Assembly (NCBI GenBank): GCA_965200945.1
Contig: OZ241749.1
Span: 2,728,001-2,792,000 of the forward strand
Length of the DNA stretch: 64,000 bases
Origin: JADCRZ01 sp965200945
GTDB taxonomy: Bacteria; Bacteroidota; Bacteroidia; Chitinophagales; Chitinophagaceae
Direction: 5' to 3'
Part shown: positions 16,423-26,344 of the stretch, in pieces
Layout: each line of letters begins with the position of its first letter
Position numbering within the stretch: the stretch's first letter is position 1
Position numbers and translations under genes: made by a program
Notes under the pieces: model-generated
The model's input: the letters and a program-made list of their open reading frames with translations, nothing else
What the model was told of the DNA's origin: nothing
The model's database searches: none

Positions 16423-19014
16423 ATGCTTAAATTCCTCCATTACATGCAAATTTCAGGTGCAGCCAGAATCTCCTTATCCGTCTTTTTACTGTTTTTTCTC
16501 ACCTTTTCTTCCGTAGCCCAGCGACGCCAGCAGCCCGCTCCCAGGAAAGACACTACTCCCACTCCTTCCGCCGTCGTCAGTCCGCTTATGACCTTTGGCC
16601 AGAACAAGTCCGGCCCAAAATCATACCGTGATGTCATCACGTCCAAAGCCGTTACCAACCGCGGTCTCTTCACCATTCACCGCGTGGAAGACAAGTGGTA
16701 CCTCGAACTGGCCGACTCTCTGCTGGAACGTGACATCCTCGTGGTCAACCGCCTCTCCAAAGCCGCAGCCGGCATGCGCAACAACACCTTCGGATACGCC
16801 GGCGACCAGATCGGCAACAACGTCATCCAGTTCGAAAAAGGCCCCAATAACAAGATATTCCTTAAGAAGATCTCTTTCGATGAGATCTCCAGAGACACAT
16901 CGCAGTCCATGTACAAGGCGGTTACCAACTCCAACATACAGCCCATCGTTGCCGCGTTCGACATCAACGCTTTTTCGAAAGACAGCAGCGGCTATGTGAT
17001 CGATATCACCAACTACCTCAACTCCGACAACGACATTCTCAACTTTGCCCCCAATTATAAAAGCGCCTTCCAGGTAGGAAGCCTCCAGATGGACAAGTCG
17101 TACACGGTAGCCGTGAAGACCTATCCCATGAACGTAGAGATCGTGACCGTGAAAACTTATTCCAAAGGCGGAGGCGGCGGCTTTCAGGGAGCCAACCTGG
17201 GTTTCTTCTCTTCTTCCGGACAACTGCTGACCATGGAGATCAACAGCTCGATGCTGCTGCTGCCCAAATCTCCCATGCGCGTTCGCTACTATGATGACCG
17301 CATCGGCTATTTTACCCGCTCTTACACAGACTTCGATGCCAACCCCCAAGGCGTGAAACAGGTGCAGATGATTACCCGCTGGCGCCTGGAACCCAAAGAC
17401 GAAGACATCGAACGCTACAAACGGGGCGAGCTGGTAGAACCAAAGAAACCCATCATCTATTTCATCGATCCTGCTACCCCTAAAAAATGGGTACCTTACC
17501 TGATACAAGGTGTGAATGACTGGCAGGTAGCCTTCGAAAAAGCCGGTTTCAAAAATGCGATCCAGGCCAAAATGGCGCCGGTGATCGGAGAAGACAGTAC
17601 CTGGAGCCTGCAGGATTCCCGCTACTCGGCCATCGTATACAAACCATCCAACATCGAAAACGCTTCCGGTCCCAGCATCAACGACCCGCGGACCGGCGAG
17701 ATCCTGGAAAGCCATATCAACTGGTACCACAACGTGATGAACCTGCTTCGTAACTGGTACTTCATCCAGGCCGCCGCCGTAGACCCGCGCGCCCGCAAAG
17801 TGAAATTCGACGACGAGCTCATGGGACAGCTCATCCGCTTTGTTTCTTCGCATGAGGTGGGGCACACGCTCGGGCTCACCCACAACTTCGGCTCCAGCTC
17901 AACCGTGCCGGTAGAAAAGCTGCGCGACAAAGCCTGGGTAGAAGCCAACGGTCATACCCCTTCCATCATGGACTATGCCCGCTTCAATTATGTGGCGCAG
18001 CCGGAAGACAGTATTTCGCCCCGCGGCCTTTACCCCCGCATCGGTGATTACGACAAATGGGCGATCGAATGGGGCTACCGGTGGTACCCCGATGCAAAAT
18101 CAGCTGAGCAGGAAGAACCGGCCCTCAACAAACTCACCATAGAACGGCTCAAAAACAAACGTCTCTGGTTCGGGGAAGAGACCAACCCCGACGATCCGCG
18201 TTCGCAGAGTGAAGACCTCGGTGACAATGCCTCCAAAGCCAGCGAATACGGCATCAAAAATCTGCAACGCATCGTACAGCACCTTATTGAATGGACCAAA
18301 AGTGACAACGACGATTATAAAGACCTCACCGAACTGTACGGTGGCATCGTTGAACAATATGGAAGATACACCGAGCACGTAGCCAAAACGATCGGCGGTA
18401 TCATGGAAACTCCCAAGACGGCCGATCAGGAAGGCGCGATCTACGAGTACACATCAAAAGCGGCGCAGAAAGAAGCGGTGCAGTTCCTGAACAAGCAGCT
18501 GTTCGCCACTCCCAGCTGGCTCATCAATGAAAAGATCACCAGCCTGATCGGCGACAATTCAGTTACCATCATCAGTTCCCGCCAGGAAATGATCCTCAAC
18601 CGGCTTACCAGCAGCAACATTTTCGCCAAGCTGATCAAAGCCGAAGCTGCAATGGGACCAAAAGCCTATACCATGATCGACCTGCTCACGGAGCTGCAGC
18701 AGGGTATCTGGAGTGAACTGTATACACACAAGACCATCGATGTTTACCGCAGGAATTTACAGAAAGCCTTTATAGAAAGGATGAGATCCATCGTCAACGG
18801 CGCACCTACTCTTTCTTTTGGAAGTGAATCGTTCAACTTCGGCGGGCGTGTAGACACCCGCAAATCAGACATCATCTCGATTGTGAAAGGAACCCTGAGA
18901 AGCCTCAACAGCGACATCAAATCTTCGTTGCCACAGATCCAGGACAAGATGACACGCTTTCATTTACAGGATGTACAGGAACGCATCGACATGATCCTTA
19001 TGCCGCCCCGCTAA
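16423..19014 (+). CDS. Secreted zincin metalloprotease (DUF5117/DUF4953 type)
   Basis: 863 residues with a signal peptide (ISLSVFLLFFLTFSSVAQ). The N-terminal 400 residues look like the DUF5118/DUF5117 modules (RDVITSKAVTNRGLFTIHRV, WYLELADSLLERDILVVNRL). The zinc site is HEVGHTLGLTHNF, with His477, Glu478, His481 and His487: a HExxHxxGxxH metzincin-type motif in the family's DUF4953 region; a later SIMDYARFNY gives the Met-turn. Likely a periplasmic or surface peptidase of unknown substrate. Start at 16423 follows a -7-like TACCTTTA at 16406; a second ATG at 16444 is possible. It is monocistronic and convergent with the ABC permease, 15 bases apart. Confidence 0.9.
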   Translation: MLKFLHYMQISGAARISLSVFLLFFLTFSSVAQRRQQPAPRKDTTPTPSAVVSPLMTFGQNKSGPKSYRDVITSKAVTNRGLFTIHRVEDKWYLELADSLLERDILVVNRLSKAAAGMRNNTFGYAGDQIGNNVIQFEKGPNNKIFLKKISFDEISRDTSQSMYKAVTNSNIQPIVAAFDINAFSKDSSGYVIDITNYLNSDNDILNFAPNYKSAFQVGSLQMDKSYTVAVKTYPMNVEIVTVKTYSKGGGGGFQGANLGFFSSSGQLLTMEINSSMLLLPKSPMRVRYYDDRIGYFTRSYTDFDANPQGVKQVQMITRWRLEPKDEDIERYKRGELVEPKKPIIYFIDPATPKKWVPYLIQGVNDWQVAFEKAGFKNAIQAKMAPVIGEDSTWSLQDSRYSAIVYKPSNIENASGPSINDPRTGEILESHINWYHNVMNLLRNWYFIQAAAVDPRARKVKFDDELMGQLIRFVSSHEVGHTLGLTHNFGSSSTVPVEKLRDKAWVEANGHTPSIMDYARFNYVAQPEDSISPRGLYPRIGDYDKWAIEWGYRWYPDAKSAEQEEPALNKLTIERLKNKRLWFGEETNPDDPRSQSEDLGDNASKASEYGIKNLQRIVQHLIEWTKSDNDDYKDLTELYGGIVEQYGRYTEHVAKTIGGIMETPKTADQEGAIYEYTSKAAQKEAVQFLNKQLFATPSWLINEKITSLIGDNSVTIISSRQEMILNRLTSSNIFAKLIKAEAAMGPKAYTMIDLLTELQQGIWSELYTHKTIDVYRRNLQKAFIERMRSIVNGAPTLSFGSESFNFGGRVDTRKSDIISIVKGTLRSLNSDIKSSLPQIQDKMTRFHLQDVQERIDMILMPPR

Positions 19015-19029
19015 GCAGCTGCTGAATGG

Positions 19030-20304
19030 TCACTCATACCGCAGCGCTTCGATCGGATTGAGGCGTGACGCTTTTACCGCCGGATAGATGCCAGCGGCGA
19101 GACCTACGATCGAACAGATGATGACGCCGAAAGCGACCCACAGCCAGGGTATCACAAAACCGGTACTCATCAGCAGGCCTACGACGTTTCCAAGCAGGAT
19201 GCCGGCAACAATGCCAAAGCCTGCGCCTAGCAGACTGATGATGATAGATTCAAAGAGGAACTGCTGACGTATGCTGCTTTGCTTTCCGCCGATGGCTTTT
19301 ACCAGTCCCACTTCTTTGGTTCTTTCGGTAACCGCCACCAGCATGATGTTCATCAATCCGATGGCGGCGCCCATCAGCGTAATAAACCCGATAACGATGG
19401 CAGCGCCGGTAAACAGGCTCAGGTTGCGCAGCAGCAACTCCACAAAGCTGTCGCTTTTGTCCATCAGGAAATTGTCCGCTTCCGTCGTTTCGATCTTCCT
19501 GATCGACCTGAACACACCTTCCCCCTCTCCGATCGCTGCATCGAGCAGCTTGATGTCGGCAACCTTCACGCCAACAGAGAAAGAGGCATTGCTGTTGTTG
19601 GAAAAAAAGCGCCGGACCGTATTGTAAGAAGTGATGATCAGGTTATCGCGGCTTCCGCCCAAAGTGGATCCCTTCGACTCCAGCGTACCAATCACCCGGA
19701 ATGAGATGTTGTTGATGCGGATGATCTTTTCCACCGGGCTTTCCAGGTTGCCGTTATAAAGCCGGTCTACGATGTCTTTCCCGATCACACATACATTCCT
19801 GCCCGATTGCACGTCCTGGATGTTTAGTCCGCGGCCATAGGCGATGTTGAAGCCGTTCAGGTCGATGTAATTCTCATCACCGCCTGTTATGCGAACGGTC
19901 GGATTGGTTTTTTTCCCATTGGCGGAAACAATGGCATTGCCTGTACCGGGCATAGAGATGCTGACCGCAGCAGGGAAGGAATAATATTTTTTGAAAGTTT
20001 CTGCCTGGGTCTGGGTAATGGGTTTGTTGGAATTTGATTTTTTCTCGCGCTTTTTCCCTCTCACCTCCCTTTGCAAACCTGAATTGAACCGCATCTGGAA
20101 AGCCGACTTGTAGCGTATGCTGAAGCCGTTCGCACCCATGGAAGAAAAGCTTTCCGTAAATTTCTGGGTCATGGCTTCGATGGCAGTTCTGATGCCGATC
20201 AGTGCAGCGATCCCCAGCGCAATGATGGCTACGGTGAGGCCGGTGCGCAACCTGTTGGCCCGGATGGTTCTGTACGACAGCGAAACGGTATCAAGGAGCT
20301 TCAT
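19030..20304 (-). CDS. ABC transporter permease, MacB/FtsX type
   Basis: 424 residues. One N-terminal membrane helix (TGLTVAIIALGIAALIGI), a periplasmic MacB_PCD domain (AMTQKFTESFSSMGANGFSI to about residue 260), then three C-terminal helices (IVIGFITLMGAAIGLMNIML; FGIVAGILLGNVVGLLM; WLWVAFGVIICSIVGLAAGI) and the end AVKASRLNPIEALRYE, which is diagnostic of FtsX-family permeases. It would need an ATPase subunit and a membrane fusion protein; neither is in the window. Possible roles are export of peptides or lipoprotein handling; unknown. It lies 105 bases downstream of nuoN on the same strand without an obvious terminator between. Confidence 0.92.
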   Translation of the reverse strand: MKLLDTVSLSYRTIRANRLRTGLTVAIIALGIAALIGIRTAIEAMTQKFTESFSSMGANGFSIRYKSAFQMRFNSGLQREVRGKKREKKSNSNKPITQTQAETFKKYYSFPAAVSISMPGTGNAIVSANGKKTNPTVRITGGDENYIDLNGFNIAYGRGLNIQDVQSGRNVCVIGKDIVDRLYNGNLESPVEKIIRINNISFRVIGTLESKGSTLGGSRDNLIITSYNTVRRFFSNNSNASFSVGVKVADIKLLDAAIGEGEGVFRSIRKIETTEADNFLMDKSDSFVELLLRNLSLFTGAAIVIGFITLMGAAIGLMNIMLVAVTERTKEVGLVKAIGGKQSSIRQQFLFESIIISLLGAGFGIVAGILLGNVVGLLMSTGFVIPWLWVAFGVIICSIVGLAAGIYPAVKASRLNPIEALRYE

Positions 20305-20409
20305 ACCTTAAAAATAATCATTCTCCGGCAATCTTGCAGTACACAGAATGGCAATGCGGATCCCGTAAGAAAAAAGTATGTTTTAGAGATAAAGGCCGCT
20401 GGAAGGATC

Positions 20410-21789
20410 TTAAAAGTAAAGTTTTGTAAACAGCCATTGCGGGAAGATACCCAGCAAAATGACGACGGCCGCAATAATGACCAGTCCCCATTTGAAACCG
20501 GAAGTAACGGTAAGCGACTGTTCCTCCCGGCTGTCTCGGAAATACATCGCTTGTATTACGCGGAAGTAGTAGTAGACGCTGACGGCGGCACATAGAACGG
20601 CCAGAATAACGAGCCAGGTATAGGTGCCACTTTTGATGGCGGAAGCCAGCATATAAAATTTGGCCATAAATCCGGCGGTCAGTGGAATACCGGCAAGGGA
20701 AAGAAGGAAGATGGTATTGGCGGCGGCCACTACCGGCTGGTAGCTGGCCAGGCCGTTAAAGCCTTCGAATGTAAAATCTTTCATTTTGATGAGCACCGCA
20801 AAAATGCCGATCGTTGCCAGGCAATACGCTGCGCTGTACAGCAGCAGTCCTTCCTTGGCAAAATCATTGTACCCGAACAGAGCAAAGCACATAAAGCCTG
20901 CCTGTGCAATACTTGAATAAGCCAGCATTCTTTTCACACTCTGCTGGAACACCGCCGTGATGTTTCCGATAAACAGGGTAGCTGCCGTGATAAGCGCCAC
21001 AACCAGCCGCAGCTGTGCCGGAAGATCGGCATAAGAGCCGGTCATCAGGCGCAGAAAGGCCACGAAAGCGCCCACTTTCACGATGGTAGCCATAAATGAA
21101 GTAAACACCGAAGGTGCACCGTCGTACACATCGGGCGTCCAGAAATGGAAGGGAGCAGCAGATACCTTGAACGACATGGAAATGATCAGCAGCAGAAAAC
21201 CCGCGATCATCAAAGGGTTCAGTCCAGGCGACAAAGGGATGGCTGATCTTTCCAGTGCAAAGCTGCCTGTAGCACCATAGATCAGGGCGATGCCCATCAG
21301 CATGATGCCGGTGGAGAACGAGCCCATGAGGAAATATTTAAGGGAAGCTTCGTTGCTGTTTAGGTTCTTTTTATCGCTGCCGGTAAGGATGTACAGCGGT
21401 ATCGAAATGATCTCGATGCCAAGAAAGAGCATCATGAGCGAGTTGAATGACGAAGAGATGGCTATGCCGCTCAACACGAAAAAGATCAGGGCGAAATACT
21501 CCGACAGGTTCAGCCCCACTTTTTCCATGTCCTTCGATGACAGCAGAAAATAAACAAGGGTAGAGATGAAAGCAATGGAATTGAAGACCAGTGTGAAAGG
21601 ATTGAAGGAAAGCATCTCGCGGCTGTGCAGTTCCATGATCCGGAAGCCATAGAGTTCCGCAGCATTCAGGATGATGAGAAGCACCAACCCGGCGATGGCA
21701 GTCATTCTTACTGCAGAGGTGTTCTTCATGAACACACCAGTGAACATCATTACCACACCCCAGATTGCCGAAACTATAATTGCATTCAT
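20410..21789 (-). CDS. nuoN: NADH-quinone oxidoreductase subunit N
   Basis: 459 residues, about 14 membrane helices, one of the three antiporter-like proton-pumping subunits of complex I. The core motif region (LKYFLMGSFSTGIMLMGIAL, FKVSAAPFHFWTPDVYDGAP, KRMLAYSSIAQAGFM) contains the conserved Lys residues of the pump. It is the last gene of the nuo operon, 39 bases after nuoM. Confidence 0.97.
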   Translation of the reverse strand: MNAIIVSAIWGVVMMFTGVFMKNTSAVRMTAIAGLVLLIILNAAELYGFRIMELHSREMLSFNPFTLVFNSIAFISTLVYFLLSSKDMEKVGLNLSEYFALIFFVLSGIAISSSFNSLMMLFLGIEIISIPLYILTGSDKKNLNSNEASLKYFLMGSFSTGIMLMGIALIYGATGSFALERSAIPLSPGLNPLMIAGFLLLIISMSFKVSAAPFHFWTPDVYDGAPSVFTSFMATIVKVGAFVAFLRLMTGSYADLPAQLRLVVALITAATLFIGNITAVFQQSVKRMLAYSSIAQAGFMCFALFGYNDFAKEGLLLYSAAYCLATIGIFAVLIKMKDFTFEGFNGLASYQPVVAAANTIFLLSLAGIPLTAGFMAKFYMLASAIKSGTYTWLVILAVLCAAVSVYYYFRVIQAMYFRDSREEQSLTVTSGFKWGLVIIAAVVILLGIFPQWLFTKLYF

Positions 21790-21828
21790 GTTTATCGTTC
21801 AAGGTCGGACCCGTTCAGGTCCGAATGG

Positions 21829-23283
21829 TTATTTCATATTCATGCGATTCAGGATCACATTCGAGAGATCATTGGTAACCGCCAGCATGGGCTTTGGAAA
21901 AACCCCGCCGGCAAAGATCAGGATCACGATCACCGCCAGCGCGATCTTCACATTCACGGAGATATCTGTCGCCGATGCAGTAAGTGAGCTGGTGTTGCCT
22001 AGGAATATCTTCTGGATCATATTGAGCGTATATACCGCCGCCAGAATAATGGTAAGGCCGGACATAACTGTAAACACCACATTGTATTTGGTGGCTGACG
22101 ATGAAAGCACCCCATAATACATCATGAATTCTCCCACAAAGCCGTTGGTAAGTGGCAGCGAAATGTTTGCCAGCGCCACCACCACAAGTAGGATGGCCAG
22201 TACCGGCGCCTTTTGCGCCAGTCCGCCCAACTCCGAGATTTTACGTGTATGGAATTTCTGTTCGATCGCATTCACCACGATCCACAAACCGATGATGTTG
22301 ATACCGTGGTTGAACATCTGGATCATAACGCCCTGCATACCGCTTTTCGTGGTTGCAAAAATGGCCACACACATCAGTCCGATATGCGCAATGGAAGAAT
22401 AGGCGATCAGCCGCTTGAGGTCATTCTGCTGAATGGCGATCAGGGAAGCATAGATCATTCCGATGATCGCAAGGGTGGTAACGGTATCGCCCCACAGATA
22501 AGAACCGACCGGCAGTACGGGCACCAGCCAGCGGATCACCCCAAACACCCCCATTTTCACCATGATCCCGCTCAGCACCATCGTAACCGCCGTAGGCGAT
22601 TGTTCATAGGTGTCGGGCTGCCAGGTGTGAAACGGAAAGATGGGCATCTTGATGGCAAAAGCAGCAAAGAAAAGCCAGAACAACCACGACTGCGTCTTTG
22701 GCGACAGGTTCAGGCTGTAAAACGATTCGATGGAAAAAGACTGACCGGCCTGGAAATACAGGTAGATGATCACGATCAGCATGAGCAGGGAACCGACGAA
22801 CGTGTAGATAAAGAATTTGAAGGTCACCGGAATCCTCCTTTCGCCGCCCCAGATGGAACAAAGGAAATAAACCGGTATCAGCGCCAGCTCCCAGAAAAAA
22901 TAAAAGAGGAGGGCATCCTTCGCCAGGAACACTCCCATCAGTCCGGCCTGCGACAGCAGCATGAGGGCATAGAATTGGTTGCCCTTCTTGTATTCGTTCT
23001 TGTAAGTAGAAATAAATATGAGTGGAAAGCTGATGGCGGTAAGCAGGCACAGGATCTGTCCCATCCCATCGAGCTCTACCCTGAACCGGCTGCCGATGGA
23101 GGTCATCCAGGCCACGTTGCAACTGAGGTAGTCCGCCGCTTTGAACAGGGTCAGTCCGCCCAGGGATACTGCCAGGGTCACGATAGATGACAACAACGAA
23201 GCCGATCGGGCCGTTGACGCGTTCACTGCCAGCAGCGCAACACCGCTGAGTAAAGGAATCAATATGAGGAGAACAGGTATCAT
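21829..23283 (-). CDS. nuoM: NADH-quinone oxidoreductase subunit M
   Basis: 484 residues, antiporter-like membrane subunit. Diagnostic stretches: FFWELALIPVYFLCSIWGG, FAIKMPIFPFHTWQPDTYEQ, KRLIAYSSIAHIGLM and FVGEFMMYYG. The conserved Glu (WELAL) and Lys residues of the proton path are present. It is separated from nuoL by a 137-base gap full of palindromes, the widest gap in the nuoG-nuoN part of the operon. Confidence 0.97.
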   Translation of the reverse strand: MIPVLLILIPLLSGVALLAVNASTARSASLLSSIVTLAVSLGGLTLFKAADYLSCNVAWMTSIGSRFRVELDGMGQILCLLTAISFPLIFISTYKNEYKKGNQFYALMLLSQAGLMGVFLAKDALLFYFFWELALIPVYFLCSIWGGERRIPVTFKFFIYTFVGSLLMLIVIIYLYFQAGQSFSIESFYSLNLSPKTQSWLFWLFFAAFAIKMPIFPFHTWQPDTYEQSPTAVTMVLSGIMVKMGVFGVIRWLVPVLPVGSYLWGDTVTTLAIIGMIYASLIAIQQNDLKRLIAYSSIAHIGLMCVAIFATTKSGMQGVMIQMFNHGINIIGLWIVVNAIEQKFHTRKISELGGLAQKAPVLAILLVVVALANISLPLTNGFVGEFMMYYGVLSSSATKYNVVFTVMSGLTIILAAVYTLNMIQKIFLGNTSSLTASATDISVNVKIALAVIVILIFAGGVFPKPMLAVTNDLSNVILNRMNMK

Positions 23284-23317
23284 GTGTCTGTTTTGCGATT
23301 GTCTAACAACCTGGTTG

Positions 23318-23394
23318 CCTGCCCACTCCTATCCCACCAGGGGGGCAGGAGTGAGAAGCTGCTGTTGCCAGTCCCCTCCCCGGAGGGATAGGGG
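23318..23394. repeat. Palindromic GC-rich elements between nuoL and nuoM
   Basis: Two adjacent hairpins. The first uses CACTCCT (23324-23330) and AGGAGTG (23347-23353), with CCTGCC/GGCAGG as an alternative pairing. The second is CCCCT...AGGGG (23373-23394) with an inner CCCTCC/GGAGGG. They resemble the short repeated intergenic palindromes scattered in Bacteroidota genomes. They lie inside the operon, so they may trim or stabilise the mRNA rather than terminate it. Confidence 0.5.
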
Positions 23395-23420
23395 CCGTTT
23401 GCAATAGAACAATTTTATAA

Positions 23421-25322
23421 TTACTTCTTAAAGAACAATTCCACTACGAAAAAGAGCAGGATGCCTGCAACCATCAGCAGAATATAGTTACCTACCTGCC
23501 CACTTTGCAGCAGCCTCAACTGGCGGCTTCCATACTGAACTCCTTTGCCCACGCCGTTCACGATCCAGTCGATGCCCAACTTTTCGATCACAGAATTACA
23601 AAGCCGGGCCAGTGCTACCAGTGGCCTTACCACGATGGCATCATAAAGTTCATCTACATACCATTTGTTGGCCAGCACTTTTCCAAAGCCTTCAGCATCC
23701 TGCAGTTCCGGCGTGCGGCTGTACCGTGTCCATGCGATGATGGCTCCGGCGGCTGCTACAACAAGCGAAACCCCCAACAGCATCCATTCCGTCTGATGAC
23801 TTAATTCATGCGGTGCTTTTAACCGCGTAGAACCTGCAAAAATGGGTTCAAGAAAATTTTCCAGTGCATGTGCCCGTTCCGCAAAGATGGCAGGGATACC
23901 GGCAAACCCGGCAACGGCAGACAGGATCGCAAGTACCGTGAGCGGTACCGTGATTGCTACCGGACTTTCATGCAGGTGATGCTCCTGTTCGGGCGTGCCG
24001 CGGAAGGCGCCCCGGAACGTGGTAGCATACAGACGGAACATATAAAAGGCGGTCATGAAGGCACCTGCCACGCCGATCCAATACAGGAGCGGGCTCACCG
24101 CATACGCGCCGATCAGTATCTCGTCTTTGGAGAAAAATCCAGAGAACGGAGGGATACCGGCAATGGCCAGGCAACCCAGCAGGAAAGTGATGTGCGTAAC
24201 CGGCATCCATTTCTTCAACCCGCCCATGAACCGGATATCCTGCTCGTTTTGCATGGCATGGATCACGGAACCGGCCCCGAGGAATAAGAGGGCTTTGAAG
24301 AAGGCATGTGTCATTACGTGAAACACAGCTCCGGTGTAAGCACCAACCCCCAGACCGAGGAACATATAACCCAGCTGGCTCACGGTTGAGTAAGCAAGTA
24401 CTTTCTTGATATCGTTTTGTTTCAGCGCAATGGTGGCTGCAAGTATCACTGTCGCCAGTCCCACAATGGCAACTACGGTCTGCGTAGCCGGCGCCATGGT
24501 ATAAAGCAGGTTGCTTCTTGCGATCATGTAAATGCCTGCCGTTACCATCGTAGCCGCATGTATGAGCGCGGAGACCGGTGTAGGGCCCGCCATGGCATCG
24601 GGCAGCCAGGTGTACAGGGGAATCTGGGCGCTTTTACCCGTAGCGCCGACAAACAAAAGCATGGTGATGATGGTGATATCCCGTGCTGAAAAGGAGTTCG
24701 CTTTTGCAAACACTTCAGCGTATGTGAGCGTGCCCACCTTTGAAACGATCCAGAACAAAGCGATCAGGAAGGCCAGGTCGCCGATCCTGTTCATCACAAA
24801 AGCTTTTTTAGCCGCATAATTATAATTGTCGTTCTTGAACCAGAACCCGATGAGCAGGTAGGAACAAAGCCCCACCCCTTCCCATCCGATGAACATCACC
24901 AGGTAATTGCTTCCCAGCACCAGCAGGAGCATGGAAAAAATGAAGAGGTTCAGGTAGGCAAAATACCGCGCGAAATGCCGGCTCTCTTCTTCCTGCATGT
25001 AAGAAGTGGAATACACATGGATCAGAAAACCGACGCCGGTGATGATGAGGAGGAAAAGAGAAGATAACTGGTCGATCTGGAAAGACAACGGGATACTGAC
25101 CTTGTCGAAACTGATAAAATCAAACAGGTTTACAACGGCCGTGTTGCCTTTGTTGACCGAAAGAAAAAGCAGGATGCTGATGATAAAAGAAAGAAGGACG
25201 GAACCACTACCGATTACCCCGGTCATGCCTTTCGACAGGGAGTTTCGTCCTAAGCCGAGGATCAGAAAACCGACCAGTGGCAACAGGGGAACCAGCCACA
25301 TAAGTTGTAAAATATTACCCAT
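23421..25322 (-). CDS. nuoL: NADH-quinone oxidoreductase subunit L
   Basis: 633 residues, the largest antiporter-like subunit, with the long C-terminal helix region (ELQDAEGFGKVLANKWYVDE, then about 100 residues) that lies along the membrane arm. Conserved stretches: FIGWEGVGLCSYLLIGFWF, GKSAQIPLYTWLPDAMAGPT, KKVLAYSTVSQLGYMFLG and GIPPFSGFFSKDEIL. Gene start at MGNILQLMWLVPLLPL, 70 bases after nuoK. Confidence 0.98.
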   Translation of the reverse strand: MGNILQLMWLVPLLPLVGFLILGLGRNSLSKGMTGVIGSGSVLLSFIISILLFLSVNKGNTAVVNLFDFISFDKVSIPLSFQIDQLSSLFLLIITGVGFLIHVYSTSYMQEEESRHFARYFAYLNLFIFSMLLLVLGSNYLVMFIGWEGVGLCSYLLIGFWFKNDNYNYAAKKAFVMNRIGDLAFLIALFWIVSKVGTLTYAEVFAKANSFSARDITIITMLLFVGATGKSAQIPLYTWLPDAMAGPTPVSALIHAATMVTAGIYMIARSNLLYTMAPATQTVVAIVGLATVILAATIALKQNDIKKVLAYSTVSQLGYMFLGLGVGAYTGAVFHVMTHAFFKALLFLGAGSVIHAMQNEQDIRFMGGLKKWMPVTHITFLLGCLAIAGIPPFSGFFSKDEILIGAYAVSPLLYWIGVAGAFMTAFYMFRLYATTFRGAFRGTPEQEHHLHESPVAITVPLTVLAILSAVAGFAGIPAIFAERAHALENFLEPIFAGSTRLKAPHELSHQTEWMLLGVSLVVAAAGAIIAWTRYSRTPELQDAEGFGKVLANKWYVDELYDAIVVRPLVALARLCNSVIEKLGIDWIVNGVGKGVQYGSRQLRLLQSGQVGNYILLMVAGILLFFVVELFFKK

Positions 25323-25392
25323 ACATCCTTTTATTTTCAGAAGCGGCGGAACCTGGTTCCGTCTCTGTACTTCCTATTTTTTTAATCTGCGA

Positions 25393-25731
25393 TCAGTTTT
25401 TTAACCGGTTCAGAAAGTTCACGTCCGTTGAATGTGTATTCCGGTACAGCATTACGATGATGGCGAGGCCCACGCTCACTTCGGCGGCGGCCACCACCAT
25501 GATAAAAAATACAAACAGCTGCCCGTCGGTTCCGCTTCCGATCATGCCTTTTGGCGTTACGGGGTGCAGCGCATAATGCATTTTCGAGAAAGCTACCAGC
25601 AGCAGGTTCACGGCGTTGAGCATGATCTCGATGCACATGAAGATGATGATGGCGTTCCTGCGGGTCAGTACCCCTGTTATGCCGATGCAGAACAAGGCGA
25701 TCGCAACGTATATATAATTATTAACCGGCAT
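25393..25731 (-). CDS. nuoK: NADH-quinone oxidoreductase subunit K
   Basis: 112 residues, three membrane helices. The family stretch IIIFMCIEIMLNAVNLLLVA carries the conserved Glu of the proton path, and the second Glu is in VVAAAEVSVGLAIIV. Normal length. It is 81 bases after nuoJ. Confidence 0.97.
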   Translation of the reverse strand: MPVNNYIYVAIALFCIGITGVLTRRNAIIIFMCIEIMLNAVNLLLVAFSKMHYALHPVTPKGMIGSGTDGQLFVFFIMVVAAAEVSVGLAIIVMLYRNTHSTDVNFLNRLKN

Positions 25732-25812
25732 GACGCTTCTCCAGACCTTTCAACAAAAGGCAGTTTAACTGTTTATAAAAGATTCGCTGCTTTATCCGTC
25801 GCCTGCAAAGCC

Positions 25813-26313
25813 TCAATCCCTTTTTCCGATCACCACAGCCCCCACCATCGCACTGAGGAACAGGATGCTGCTGATTTCAAAAGGCACGACGTATTCTTTG
25901 AATAAAGCCATTCCAAGATTATTGATGAGTCCGATATCACCCTGGTTGGCCTGGGCCTGATAGCTGCTGTAATCGGCTTTTTTCAGGGTGGCCACCATCA
26001 CCAGCAGGAGGCATCCGCCTGCCAGCGCACCGGCAAACTTGAGCCATTTTTTCCGCTGCACTTCGGTTTCATTGTTGAGGTTCATGAGCATGATCACAAA
26101 CAGGAACAGCACCATGATGGCGCCGGCGTACACGATCAGGTTTACGATGGCCAAGAACTGGGCGTTCAACAGGATGTAATGCCCCGAGATGGCAAAGAAG
26201 GTAACGATGAGATATAAGACACTGTATACAAGGTTCCTGCTGGTAACAACCATCAGCGCGCTGCCGATAGCCAGGGCAGATAAGAACCAGAAAAGGACCT
26301 GAGTTATATTCAT
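25813..26313 (-). CDS. nuoJ: NADH-quinone oxidoreductase subunit J
   Basis: 166 residues, five membrane helices. It begins QVLFWFLSALAIGSALMVV and holds the conserved NLIVYAGAIMVLFLFVIMLM helix that contains the pi-bulge tyrosine. It lacks the long C-terminal tail seen in enterobacterial NuoJ, as usual for this phylum. It follows nuoI by 31 bases. Confidence 0.97.
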   Translation of the reverse strand: MNITQVLFWFLSALAIGSALMVVTSRNLVYSVLYLIVTFFAISGHYILLNAQFLAIVNLIVYAGAIMVLFLFVIMLMNLNNETEVQRKKWLKFAGALAGGCLLLVMVATLKKADYSSYQAQANQGDIGLINNLGMALFKEYVVPFEISSILFLSAMVGAVVIGKRD

Positions 26314-26344
26314 ATACAGTGGTCAGTTAAAGACGATGGCTGAT

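Noticed and set aside
16621..17883. A 420-codon open frame on the minus strand
   Set aside because: It lies wholly inside the metalloprotease gene on the other strand, which has a signal peptide and a zinc motif. The antisense frame has no known domain.
22213..23190. A 325-codon plus-strand frame
   Set aside because: Antisense to nuoM.
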